Source of the DNA: Candidatus Gallispira edinburgensis
GTDB taxonomy: Bacteria; Bacillota; Clostridia; Lachnospirales; CAG-274
Assembly (NCBI GenBank): GCA_904395805.1
Contig: CAJFNV010000011.1
Coordinates: 25,991-89,990 of the forward strand
DNA: 64,000 nucleotides
Reading direction: 5' to 3'
Positions 1-8,288 of the stretch are shown in pieces (within the stretch, counting starts at the first letter, position 1; the number at the start of each line of letters is the position of its first letter). A program made the translations under genes and the position numbers. The notes below the pieces were generated by a model. The model was given only the letters and a program-made list of their open reading frames with translations. It searched no databases and had not been told where the DNA came from.

Positions 1-1083
1 ATAATTTTTTACATTTAATTTATCTATAACTTTTTTTGCAATTGCTTCTTCGGTCATACCTTCTTCATAAAAAGGATTTGTTTCAAGAGGTACATATTTA
101 CGATTTTCATCAAACTCGGCAAAATTATCCTTACCCACTATTCTGCCTTCCGAATCAATTATCAGTCCGTTTACATAAACCAGATAATCATCATTCCCGT
201 AAGCCACTCCATAGTTTACCTCAATATCACCAACAGAAAAATCTGTGTTGTAAAAATTGTTATATATTTTAACTGCCTTCTTTTCCGAAAGAGTATTTTC
301 AGGAGGATCTGTTTCAATAAAGTAATCAGGTACGGTTTTATTTGGGTCGTCTGTCATACAAGTGTCACTATATGTAAACATATCAAAGTCTGTATATATG
401 GGTTCAAAATTTTCTGCTCGCAATTGATAATCAGTAAAAGCATATACAAGTCTTACATTGTACCTGTCTGCACCTTTGTCATATATGGTACTATACCCAA
501 GCTCAAGCCCGCCTCTTATCTTATCCTTTGCTTCTTCAAATGAGTTTGTATCAAAGGAATAATAATTATAGAAACAACCGTCACTTGCTCTGTAATATGT
601 TATTTTATTTGTAAATTTATTTACTTCTACAGAAATTTTATCGCTTAAGCTTTCTATTCCGTTTTTTACACATGAGTACTCATATTCACAGTATGTACTG
701 CCATCACTAAATCCCGTTAATTTAGCGGAATTCAAACCACCTTCAAAAACATCATCAATAAAGTTTTCTGCTGTTTCTCTGCATTGGCTTTCTGTAAATT
801 TTTTGTCTTTCGGAAAGTCTGCTCCATTTATATCATATAATATTAAATTTCCGTCAGACCTCATTGTTACAGTTGTATATCTTCCTTCTTCTTCGAAATC
901 CCAACGCATATCATAGGCGACAACACTATAATTATTATTATCGTATATTTCAAAATCCTTATATCCCTCAATATCAAACAAAGCTTCTGCCCTGCCCTTA
1001 GCCTCCTCTCTTGTATAGGTCTGTGCCAGAGCAGGGACAGCTAACATAAATGTAAATAAAAATGTTAATATAAGCTTTCTCAT
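1..1083 (-). CDS. Secreted YcdB/YcdC (PepSY-like) repeat protein, 3' end outside window
   Basis: An open minus-strand frame of 361 codons runs without a stop from an ATG at 1083 off the window edge, so the C-terminus is missing. The start follows an AGGGGTGATT ribosome site. The first 20 residues (MRKLILTFLFTFMLAVPALA) form a clear signal peptide ending in an AxA-type cleavage site. The mature part repeats the pattern of amphipathic helix (TREEAKGRAEALF, TESQCRETAENFI, SEKKAVKIYNNFY) followed by beta strands with Tyr/Asp-rich text such as DGNLILYDI. That layout resembles the YcdB/YcdC propeptide-like domain of Firmicutes secreted proteins, often followed by S-layer homology repeats. The family call is by resemblance only; the function is unknown. 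It lies just downstream of the zinc-ribbon membrane gene and may share its transcript. Confidence 0.7.
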   Translation of the reverse strand, partial: MRKLILTFLFTFMLAVPALAQTYTREEAKGRAEALFDIEGYKDFEIYDNNNYSVVAYDMRWDFEEEGRYTTVTMRSDGNLILYDINGADFPKDKKFTESQCRETAENFIDDVFEGGLNSAKLTGFSDGSTYCEYEYSCVKNGIESLSDKISVEVNKFTNKITYYRASDGCFYNYYSFDTNSFEEAKDKIRGGLELGYSTIYDKGADRYNVRLVYAFTDYQLRAENFEPIYTDFDMFTYSDTCMTDDPNKTVPDYFIETDPPENTLSEKKAVKIYNNFYNTDFSVGDIEVNYGVAYGNDDYLVYVNGLIIDSEGRIVGKDNFAEFDENRKYVPLETNPFYEEGMTEEAIAKKVIDKLNVKNY

Positions 1084-1116
1084 GTGAATCACCCCTGACT
1101 TGAAAGTAAAAAAGCG

Positions 1117-1692
1117 CTATCCTTTCCTTACACTTCTAATTGTCTTTTGTACTTCATCAAATAATTTATCCTTATTCACAACTTCAGCAGTATATATGGG
1201 ATTATTCCAGCTTTCAATAGTCCTGTCATTACTTACAGCTCTTATATAGTATTTATTATCAATACAGCTCACATCTATTACCATACCGTCCGGATATTTT
1301 ATTTCAAACATATCTTCTCCGTCATCTTCTATGCAAATAAGTTCACCGTCCATAAGATTAAGTCTTGAATATTTCTTCTGCATTACGGCATCGGTCATAC
1401 TTAATGTTACTTTTATATCGTTAATATAAACCGGAGATTCAAAGCTTTTTCCGCAATGAGGACAATATTTTCCTGATGAATATATCGAAAGAAATCTTTT
1501 GCAATAAGGGCACCTCATTTTTATACTTGCATATATAATTGCCCCTATTATTACAACAGCACCTGTTATACCCAAACATATCTCAATTGTTGTCCCGGAC
1601 AATTCCGGTATAGCTTTAGGTATAAGAGCAACAATAAAACCAACAGTCATAATTACCATTGAGTAGATTTTATAATCATACGAATTTTTCAT
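1117..1692 (-). CDS. Two-TM membrane protein with cytosolic zinc ribbon
   Basis: Unrecognised 191-residue protein. Two hydrophobic segments lie at about residues 11-30 and 36-57, followed at once by a CPYC...CPHC pair (about residues 61-78) that makes a compact zinc ribbon. The rest is a mixed alpha/beta tail of about 110 residues with no motif I know. The ATG at 1692 sits behind an AAAGGGGC ribosome site and only 26 nt after the Lon-like protease stop, so it is probably the last gene of the tsaE-tsaB-rimI-lon transcript. A role cannot be assigned; zinc ribbons joined to short membrane anchors often mediate protein or nucleic-acid contacts, but that is general family knowledge and not evidence here. 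Confidence 0.75.
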   Translation of the reverse strand: MKNSYDYKIYSMVIMTVGFIVALIPKAIPELSGTTIEICLGITGAVVIIGAIIYASIKMRCPYCKRFLSIYSSGKYCPHCGKSFESPVYINDIKVTLSMTDAVMQKKYSRLNLMDGELICIEDDGEDMFEIKYPDGMVIDVSCIDNKYYIRAVSNDRTIESWNNPIYTAEVVNKDKLFDEVQKTIRSVRKG

Positions 1693-1718
1693 GATAATGC
1701 CCCTTTTATACTTTGTAG

Positions 1719-4115
1719 TTATTCATTCTCACTTGCCTTCTTATAATAATTCTTAAGCTTATTTTCAACAAGGTAGTGTACGCTGTCCTTACTGTATCCT
1801 CCTCTTGCAAGTGCCTTTCCTGCCTTTCTGCCCATTAAAAGCTCAATACCGTCGTCAATAGTTTCAATGGCATATATATGGAATCTGCCCTCTTTTACAG
1901 CTTCAACAACTTCATCTTTAAGTACCAGATCCTTAATATTTGAAGCAGGAATTATACATCCCTGACTTCCTGTAAGTCCTCTTTCCTTACATACATCAAA
2001 AAATCCCTCAATTTTGTATGTTACCCCGCCTATAGGCTGTATTTCACCCTTCTGGTTCATACTGCCTGTTACGGCTAACTGCTGATTTATAGGACATCCG
2101 CTGAGGCTTGAAATAATTGCATATGTTTCTGTTGAGGATGCACTGTCCCCGTCAATACCGTTGTAACTCTGTTCAAAGCACACACGGCAGCTTAACGTAA
2201 GGGGGTATCTCTGGGCATATTTTCCCCCAAGGTATCCTATAAGTACCTGCATTCCCTTGTCATGAATAGAACCGCTCATTTCCGCTTCTTTTTCAATATT
2301 TACTATTCCGGCTTTTCCTGTGTATGTGCTGGCAGTGATCCTTGTAGGCATACCAAAGGTATAGTCGCCCATTTCCATAACACAAAGTCCGTTGATCTGA
2401 CCCACTGCCATTCCATCTGTGTCGATCATGATTTCATTATCTGAAATCATTTTACTGTATTTTTTGGCATATATATTTATACGTTCAACACGCTTATTTG
2501 CAGCTTTTGCTATATACTCTGCTGTGATTTCATTTGCATTGTCAAGCTTTGCCCATGTATCTGCTTCATCAATAATATCACATATAAGCCCGAATCTTGT
2601 AGTAAGCTTATCCTGCCTTTCTGCTATCCTTACAGAATATTCCAGCAGCTCGCAAAGTGCTCCGTCATCAATTGGAAGAAGGCTGTTTTTTTCACAATAG
2701 CCTTTAACAAAACCAAGCATTGCATTGATGTTTTCTTCCGTAAAGTCCATTTCGTAGTCAAAAAGAGCACATATCTTAAAAAGCTTTGAAAAGGAGTCGT
2801 CATATTCTTTTAAAAGTTCGTAGTAATACATTGAGCCTACAATTATAACCTTTATATTTATGTCTGCAGGTTCCGGCTGAAGTCCCGCAACTGTTAAACC
2901 GCTTATCTGATACTCCTTTAAAGGCTCAATTGTTACTTTATTTGTAATTAAAGCTCTCTTTAATGTATCCCACGCAAAAGAATTTGACAAAAGATCGTAG
3001 GCATGGAATATAAGATAGCCGCCGTTTGCCTTATGAAGAAGTCCTGCCTTTATTTTCATAAAATCAGTGGTAAGATTTCCGTTTTCGTTTTCATACTCGA
3101 TCTCACCTACAAGATTTGTATATGTGGGGTTGTAATCCACTATAACAGGTGCTCCCTTCGTTTCACTGTTATCAACGATAAGATTAACACCATACTTTTC
3201 ATATATTTCATCAGCATTCTTTTTTAAATTCCATGGCATCATTACAGACAGGGGATCGTTTTCGCCCTCATCTTCATCATCTGTAAACATGTCTATGTTA
3301 TCAAGAATATCTTCCTTCACTTTAAGAAGATGTTCCGATACAGCTTTGTTATCTACATATTTGTCCTGTATTGGTCCGAGATAATGTCCAACAGTAAAAA
3401 GTCCCAGATTATAGTCCATATTTTCAATTTCTGTTTTAGCAGCCTTGTCAAGGTCACGGATATTTTTCATTGCTGAATTTGCAAGCTCATGAACCTCTTC
3501 TGAACCTTCATTTATTTCGTCCTTTTCTTCCTCTGTAAGCTCGTCATATTCTTCCTCTGTAATGGTTTTGCCGTCTAAAATAGGCATAAAATATATGCCG
3601 CCGTTGCTGCTTGTCTTTATCCCGAAGTTATATTTCTTTGCAGCTTCACCAAGTTCCTTTAATGTTTCATCTTTCTTTTTCTGATAGCTTTTTAATATTC
3701 TGTCCCTGTCATCACTGTGTTCAATTGATGAAAAGACCTTTGGAATTTCAATACTGAGCTGATTGATAAGCTCCTCCATATCTGCCTTGAATTCCTTGCC
3801 CATACCAGCCTTAAGCTTAAGAAGTTTAGGCACTCCGGGCTTATCAAAGTCAAGAACATAGCACATATCATCTGGAGTTGCTTCCTTTAATGCTATATCT
3901 CTTGCAAATTTTTCGGCATATGTTGTTTTGCCGCTTGCTGAAAGTCCTGCAAGATAAATATTGTAGCCCTTTCCCTTAACATTAAGTCCGAATTCAAGAG
4001 CTTCGGCACCGCTTGGCTGACCTATAAGGTGATCTGTATACTTGTTGCTGTCAATTGAAATATCCTTGTTTCTGCAAAATTTTTTAAGCTGATTGTACTT
4101 TAACTCCTTTATCAT
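1719..4115 (-). CDS. Lon-like ATP-dependent protease (LonB/LonC-type, AAA_32 family)
   Basis: A 798-residue AAA+ serine protease. The Walker A motif is GLSASGKTT (about residues 57-65). The ATPase domain is split by a long charged helical insertion (about residues 120-290, rich in EEEKDE). The Lon-type protease domain forms the C-terminal 200 residues: the catalytic Ser is in DGDSASS and the catalytic Lys in GGVTYKIEGF. It lacks the N-terminal substrate domain of classical LonA, so it belongs to the LonB-like group found in many Clostridia. It should degrade misfolded or regulatory proteins in the cytosol; substrates are not predictable. The ATG follows GAAAGGAGAGG. It begins 16 nt after the rimI stop, so it is co-transcribed with the tRNA t6A genes. 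Confidence 0.9.
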   Translation of the reverse strand: MIKELKYNQLKKFCRNKDISIDSNKYTDHLIGQPSGAEALEFGLNVKGKGYNIYLAGLSASGKTTYAEKFARDIALKEATPDDMCYVLDFDKPGVPKLLKLKAGMGKEFKADMEELINQLSIEIPKVFSSIEHSDDRDRILKSYQKKKDETLKELGEAAKKYNFGIKTSSNGGIYFMPILDGKTITEEEYDELTEEEKDEINEGSEEVHELANSAMKNIRDLDKAAKTEIENMDYNLGLFTVGHYLGPIQDKYVDNKAVSEHLLKVKEDILDNIDMFTDDEDEGENDPLSVMMPWNLKKNADEIYEKYGVNLIVDNSETKGAPVIVDYNPTYTNLVGEIEYENENGNLTTDFMKIKAGLLHKANGGYLIFHAYDLLSNSFAWDTLKRALITNKVTIEPLKEYQISGLTVAGLQPEPADINIKVIIVGSMYYYELLKEYDDSFSKLFKICALFDYEMDFTEENINAMLGFVKGYCEKNSLLPIDDGALCELLEYSVRIAERQDKLTTRFGLICDIIDEADTWAKLDNANEITAEYIAKAANKRVERINIYAKKYSKMISDNEIMIDTDGMAVGQINGLCVMEMGDYTFGMPTRITASTYTGKAGIVNIEKEAEMSGSIHDKGMQVLIGYLGGKYAQRYPLTLSCRVCFEQSYNGIDGDSASSTETYAIISSLSGCPINQQLAVTGSMNQKGEIQPIGGVTYKIEGFFDVCKERGLTGSQGCIIPASNIKDLVLKDEVVEAVKEGRFHIYAIETIDDGIELLMGRKAGKALARGGYSKDSVHYLVENKLKNYYKKASENE

Positions 4116-4131
4116 ATAAACACCTCTCCTT

Positions 4132-4587
4132 TCAGCCTATATCTTCTTCAGGTATAAGATATTTCCACATAATATAGGCATCCTCTTTATTGTCCTCATA
4201 ATATTCGGGACGTATTCCCTCAAGCTTAAAACCGTTCTTTTTATACAGCTCTAAAGCAGGGGTGTTGCTCTTTCTTACTTCAAGAGTAAGTCCTATCATT
4301 TCCTTTTCTTCGGCAATTTCCACAAGCTTTTCAATTATTGCCTGTCCTATGCCCTTTCGTCTGTAATCTTTATGTACAGCAATGTTTGTAATATGTCCTT
4401 CATTTACAACATGCCACATACCGCCATAGCCAAGAACTTTGTTGTTTTCTATTGCCACTGCATATATTGCAAAATTATTTTTTAATTCCTTTTCAATTGA
4501 ACTTCTGCTCCATGGTATAGCAAAGCTTTCGTTCTCTATTTCTATAATACCGTCAATATGGCTTTTATTCATCATTTCTATTTGCAT
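4132..4587 (-). CDS. rimI: Ribosomal protein S18-alanine N-acetyltransferase RimI
   Basis: A 151-residue GNAT-fold enzyme. The acetyl-CoA loop reads YRRKGIGQAI (about residues 85-94), preceded by the beta strand ITNIAVH and followed by LEVRKSNTPALELYKKNGF, a typical RimI ending. Members acetylate the N-terminal alanine of ribosomal protein S18, although other protein N-termini are possible. Its ATG lies inside the last codons of tsaB (23-nt overlap), the common tsaE-tsaB-rimI order of Firmicutes. That neighbourhood makes the RimI call stronger than the GNAT fold alone would. Confidence 0.9.
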   Translation of the reverse strand: MQIEMMNKSHIDGIIEIENESFAIPWSRSSIEKELKNNFAIYAVAIENNKVLGYGGMWHVVNEGHITNIAVHKDYRRKGIGQAIIEKLVEIAEEKEMIGLTLEVRKSNTPALELYKKNGFKLEGIRPEYYEDNKEDAYIMWKYLIPEEDIG

Positions 4588-5269
4588 TTTTCTCTTCCAA
4601 TTCCCTTTCTGCCTGGGATTTTCTTAAATATATTATTTCAAAGTCATTAGGTGCAATTGCTTCTTCTGTTCTTCCTAAGGCAAGAGCACCTATACAGGCT
4701 GCTCTCTGCATATTTGCACACTGGGGAGCAAATTTAAATCCCGGATTGAATTCTGTTATTTTTTCTCTGAATACAGGTACTCCGTCACCGAGGAAAACAG
4801 CATTTTCGTCCGTTTCAATTACCATATCAAGAAGTTCCCTTATGTCACAAGCCATATATTCACTTATTCTGTCAAGTCCGTTTACATTTGAATATATGGC
4901 TGAATAAACCTGATTTCTTCTTGCATCCATTATAGGAACAACAAGGCTGTCGCTTTCACACAAATTATAAGCAAGTCCGTCAAGAGTAGGCACAGGTATA
5001 ATTTTTTTGTCAAGTCCGTGAGCCAGTCCTTTTGCTGTTGCAGCCCCTATTCTAAGCCCCGTAAAGCTTCCGGGACCGCTTGCGCAGGCAATATAGTCAA
5101 CAGTATTCAAATCAAGTTCTACCATATTTTTAAGCTGTTCTATCATTGGCATAATTGTCTGTGAATGGGTCTTTTTATAATTTGTTGTAAATTCGGCAAT
5201 AGTCTTTTCTTCGTCAACAAGAGCAACACTTGCCACTAGTCCTGTTGTATCCAAAGCTAAAATTTTCAT
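4565..5269 (-). CDS. tsaB: tRNA N6-threonylcarbamoyladenosine complex protein TsaB
   Basis: A 234-residue protein with the ASKHA ATPase-like fold of TsaB/YeaZ. It starts MKILALDTTG and carries the signature ACASGPGSFTGLRIG at about residues 61-75. TsaB is the non-catalytic partner of TsaD; with TsaC and TsaE it makes t6A37 in ANN-decoding tRNAs. The start codon overlaps the tsaE stop by one base (TAATG), so translation is coupled. tsaD is not in the window. Confidence 0.95.
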   Translation of the reverse strand: MKILALDTTGLVASVALVDEEKTIAEFTTNYKKTHSQTIMPMIEQLKNMVELDLNTVDYIACASGPGSFTGLRIGAATAKGLAHGLDKKIIPVPTLDGLAYNLCESDSLVVPIMDARRNQVYSAIYSNVNGLDRISEYMACDIRELLDMVIETDENAVFLGDGVPVFREKITEFNPGFKFAPQCANMQRAACIGALALGRTEEAIAPNDFEIIYLRKSQAERELEEKNANRNDE

Positions 5270-5691
5270 TATAACACCTCAATTTTTCTGTAATTTTCAT
5301 TATCTGATGTCAGATCCTTTTCTATTTTTATCCACTTAACATCATCTGGCAGTATATCTGTAATAAGCTCTGCCCATTCTATGAGGCAGACACCATCTCC
5401 ATAGAAATACTCTTCGTAACCGATTTCAAACATTTCCTCAACGTCACCTATTCTATAGACGTCAAAATGATAAAATGGTATCCTGCCTGAATGATATTCG
5501 TTTACTATAGTAAAAGTAGGGCTTGTAATATGCTCGGTTATATTGAGCCCTTGGGCAAAACCCTTTGTAAAAACTGTTTTTCCTACGCCAAGATCACCCT
5601 GTAAGCAGTATATTTCTCCTTTTGCTGCTTTTTCACCCAGCTCATAGCCTATTTTTCTTGTTTCTTCTTCTGAATATACTTCATAAATCAT
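5269..5691 (-). CDS. tsaE: tRNA t6A biosynthesis ATPase TsaE
   Basis: A P-loop ATPase of 140 residues. Walker A is GDLGVGKT, followed by ITSPTFTIVNEY, FYHFDVYRI and CLIEWAE, the conserved blocks of TsaE/YjeE. It regulates the TsaB-TsaD assembly by ATP hydrolysis. I place the start at the ATG at 5691, nine bases after AGGAG; a TTG two codons upstream extends the frame but has worse spacing. It is the first gene of the tsaE-tsaB-rimI-Lon unit, with a strong promoter just upstream. Confidence 0.95.
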   Translation of the reverse strand: MIYEVYSEEETRKIGYELGEKAAKGEIYCLQGDLGVGKTVFTKGFAQGLNITEHITSPTFTIVNEYHSGRIPFYHFDVYRIGDVEEMFEIGYEEYFYGDGVCLIEWAELITDILPDDVKWIKIEKDLTSDNENYRKIEVL

Positions 5692-5720
5692 AATCAAAAT
5701 CTCCTATGTTTAATGTAATA

Positions 5721-5749
5721 ATTATAACATACTTTTAAAATGAATACAA
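5721..5749 (-). promoter_or_regulatory. Sigma-A-type promoter of the tsaE operon
   Basis: On the minus strand TTGTAT (5744-5749) and TATAAT (5721-5726) are 17 bp apart, giving a start about 20 nt upstream of the tsaE ribosome site. No competing site is visible. Confidence 0.75.
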
Positions 5750-5789
5750 TAACATCAAAAACAGGACTAAATAATTTATAAAATAACTA

Positions 5790-6068
5790 AGGGCGGTAAA
5801 ATCAACCGCCCTCTGTCTGTCGAAATAGTCGACAGACATGAAAGAAATGCACGCATTTCTTTCAGATAGCTAAGGAAGGAACCATCAAGTTTTCCGCAAT
5901 TTTGAAAATATCAAAATTACAGAAAAGTTCCTGTCCTCGGTCGGGCAAATCTCGACCTGCGGATTACAGTCTGCGACGCTAATTGCAAGTCAGTTATTCA
6001 AAAACTGCAAATTTTTGGTTAAAAATTAGTTTATTGACAGTCTGAGAGCGGTAAAATCAACAGCTCTG
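5790..6068. repeat. Noncoding palindrome cluster bounded by GCGGTAAAATCAAC direct repeats
   Basis: The 383-bp gap between tsaE and the amidase gene holds at least six hairpins in a row: 5791-5811 (GGGCGGT/ACCGCCC), 5814-5838 (TGTCTGTCGA/TCGACAGACA), 5840-5863 (GAAAGAAATGC/GCATTTCTTTC), a long interrupted one from about 5876 to 5933 (AGGAAC..TTTTC..AATTTTGA against its complement), 5939-5957 (GGTCG/CGACC) and about 6009-6028. The text CGGTAAAATCAAC occurs in the loops of both the first hairpin and a last one at 6045-6067. No open frame covers it. It could be a mobile repeat (MITE-like), a structured RNA, or a stack of terminators for the amidase gene; I cannot decide. Confidence 0.6.
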
Positions 6069-6074
6069 TACTAA

Positions 6075-6605
6075 TCAGCTTGTAAAATCAATTATACCTC
6101 TTGAAATTCCTATAGCACACTTCTGTCTGAAACTGTCTGTTGCAAGAAGTGCAGTTTCCTCGGGATTGCTGAGAAAAGCAAGTTCAACCAGTATAGCAGG
6201 CATTCTTGTAAGCCTTAACACAGCAAAATTAGCAGAAAATATACCCAGATCCTTTGTATCGATTTCATTTACAAGTGCTGTATTGACTACAAGAGCAAAG
6301 TCCTCGGCAACAGTTCCCTCTCTGTAGAAAAAAGTTTCCGTTCCTTTATATATAGGATTTACATTCGAGTTGCAGTGGATGCTTACAAAATAATCTGCTC
6401 CCCATTCATTGGCAAGTCTGGCTCTTTCTGCAAGACTGATATTTACCTCTGATGTTCTTGAAAAATTTACAGTATATCCTTCTGCCTGCAAAAGCCGTCC
6501 TGTTCTCAATGCAACATCAAGGGTAACTTCTGATTCTTTTAAACCGTTTATTCCTATTGCTCCGGGATTTGTTCCCCCATGACCCGGGTCTAAAAAAATT
6601 CTCAT
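6075..6605 (-). CDS. N-acetylmuramoyl-L-alanine amidase, stand-alone Amidase_3 domain
   Basis: At 176 residues this is just one catalytic domain. It has the zinc-ligand blocks DPGHGG (His9), ESEVT (glutamate near residue 24) and VSIHCNS (His near residue 78), and the catalytic glutamate in VELAFLSNPEE. Family enzymes cut the lactyl-amide bond between N-acetylmuramic acid and the stem peptide. There is no signal peptide, membrane segment or wall-binding domain, unlike CwlD or typical autolysins. It may be exported by another route, act in the mother cell during sporulation, or be a phage-derived endolysin; no phage genes flank it. It is a single-gene unit facing the HtrA pair. Confidence 0.88.
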   Translation of the reverse strand: MRIFLDPGHGGTNPGAIGINGLKESEVTLDVALRTGRLLQAEGYTVNFSRTSEVNISLAERARLANEWGADYFVSIHCNSNVNPIYKGTETFFYREGTVAEDFALVVNTALVNEIDTKDLGIFSANFAVLRLTRMPAILVELAFLSNPEETALLATDSFRQKCAIGISRGIIDFTS

Positions 6606-6777
6606 ATTTTACCACCTAAATTTTATATATATACTATATGCAAAACATTGAAAATATGTTATACTGTAAGTGTTATGGTTTATAACAGTATTAAAAATTG
6701 TGAATTTATTAAAGCAAAATTATATAAATATTAAGCAAATATTAAACTGGGATTAAAAATGAATTTTTGAGAAAATG

Positions 6778-6805
6778 TTCACAATTTATTCACACTTTTT
6801 ATAAA
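6778..6805 (+). promoter_or_regulatory. Possible promoter of the HtrA pair
   Basis: TTCACA (6778-6783) and TATAAA (6800-6805) with a 16-bp gap lie about 45 bp before the first htrA start. A second TTCACA-like copy follows (TTTATTCACAC), so the exact hexamers are uncertain. The remaining gap between the divergent amidase and htrA genes shows only AT-rich text. Confidence 0.3.
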
Positions 6806-6851
6806 AAATCCTGTTAAAATACCTTTGAAAACAACAAAGGAGGTTTTTCAT

Positions 6852-8267
6852 ATGAATAATGAATTTGAAAATTTAAAGGAAAATCAAAACACAGCATCAG
6901 AAGATGTTAATTCAACAGCAGATAACTCAACTGCATTTAATGAAACAGCTGATGTCACTCCTATTGAAAATGTAAATGAAGCAACTAATGTTGAAGAAAA
7001 TACAAATAACATAGCTGACGCTGAAGAATCTGCAGCACAAAGCACAACTATGAACATAGAAGAAAATGCCAATGATGACACTTCTTCAAAAGAAGAAAAG
7101 AAAATCAAATATTCATATAAGAAGAGTATTGCTGCAGGCCTTGCAGGAGTTGTTCTCTGCGGAGGTTCTCTCGGTTTCTGTCTCGGTCTTGGACTTAACA
7201 CATCAAAAGCTATTACAAATGCTGTAACGGGAGGTTTTAGCTTCAGTAATACAAATTCAGGTTCATCTGATGCTACTGCAACTGCTGCAAATCTTGTCGC
7301 ATCCGAGGACAGTATAGCTCAGGTTGTAAGCAGTGTTGAGAACTCTGTTGTAAACATTTCAATCAGAGCTCAGTCAGCAACCACATGGTTTGGTCAGACT
7401 TATGAAAGTGAAGGCTCAGGCTCAGGCATTATTTATAAGGTAGACGGAGATACCGTTTATATTATAACCAATAACCATGTTGTTGAAGATGCTAATTCTG
7501 TAACCGTTTCAATCACAGGTGATGAACAGGTAAATGCAAAACTTGTAGGTAAAGATGCAGCATCTGACCTTGCAGTAATTTCTGTATCAAAGACAGATCT
7601 TACAAACGCAGGAGTTACAGATGTTCAGGCTGCTAAATTCGGTAATTCAGATGATGTACAGGTCGGAGAAACCGTTATTCCTATAGGAAATGCTTTAGGT
7701 CAGGGAAAGACTGCAACACTGGGTATTATAAGTGCACAGAATAAGGAAATCAATATTGATGGTAAGACACTTACTGTAATACAGACAGATGCAGCAATTA
7801 ACCCAGGTAACAGCGGCGGTGCCCTTGTAAATACATCAGGCGAAGTTATAGGTATTAATACAGCAAAACTTTCAAGCGATGCTGTAGAAGGCATTGGTTA
7901 TGCAATTCCTATTTCAACAGCACAGCCTATTATAGAAAGCCTTATGGAAAACGGTACTATTGATAAGCCATCTTTAGGTATTCAGTGCTACACAATTGAC
8001 GAAAACTTTGAAAGGATATATGGTATAAATATTCCGGGTGTATTTATAGTGAAGGTTGAGGAAAATTCAGCTGCTGAAAGTGCCGGACTTCAGGCAACAG
8101 ATATTATTACAGCAATTGACGGTACTGCAGTTGCCGATATAGATACATTGTCAAATGAAATATCAAAGCATAAATCAGGTGATTCAATTACACTTACAAT
8201 AATAAGAAACGGCAGACAGCAGATGACAGTAACTGCCACTCTTCAGAATCAGAACGAGCAGTTCTAA
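6852..8267 (+). CDS. Membrane-anchored HtrA/DegP-type serine protease with PDZ domain (copy 1)
   Basis: A 471-residue HtrA protease. The ATG at 6852 is chosen because AAAGGAGG ends eight bases before it; an in-frame ATG at 6825 lies upstream of that site. Residues 1-95 are an acidic, Asn/Thr/Glu-rich low-complexity region in the cytosol. A single membrane segment follows at about 100-130 (Gly/Leu-rich, LCGGSLGFCLGLGL), so the protease is outside. The catalytic triad is His209 (TNNHVV), Asp239 (ASDLAVI) and Ser321 (NPGNSGGAL). A PDZ domain occupies about 370-460. HtrA enzymes degrade or refold damaged envelope proteins. The second copy follows after 21 bp. Their membrane topology matches Firmicutes HtrA, HtrB and YyxA. 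Confidence 0.93.
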   Translation: MNNEFENLKENQNTASEDVNSTADNSTAFNETADVTPIENVNEATNVEENTNNIADAEESAAQSTTMNIEENANDDTSSKEEKKIKYSYKKSIAAGLAGVVLCGGSLGFCLGLGLNTSKAITNAVTGGFSFSNTNSGSSDATATAANLVASEDSIAQVVSSVENSVVNISIRAQSATTWFGQTYESEGSGSGIIYKVDGDTVYIITNNHVVEDANSVTVSITGDEQVNAKLVGKDAASDLAVISVSKTDLTNAGVTDVQAAKFGNSDDVQVGETVIPIGNALGQGKTATLGIISAQNKEINIDGKTLTVIQTDAAINPGNSGGALVNTSGEVIGINTAKLSSDAVEGIGYAIPISTAQPIIESLMENGTIDKPSLGIQCYTIDENFERIYGINIPGVFIVKVEENSAAESAGLQATDIITAIDGTAVADIDTLSNEISKHKSGDSITLTIIRNGRQQMTVTATLQNQNEQF

Positions 8268-8288
8268 TTAATAAGGATGGTGATATAA

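Noticed and set aside
6075..6605. Amidase as part of a prophage lysis cassette
   Set aside because: No holin, tail or integrase gene lies nearby; the surrounding genes are core.
6884..7201. Minus-strand 105-codon frame opposite the first HtrA gene
   Set aside because: It mirrors low-complexity codons of the HtrA N-terminus and has no ribosome site.
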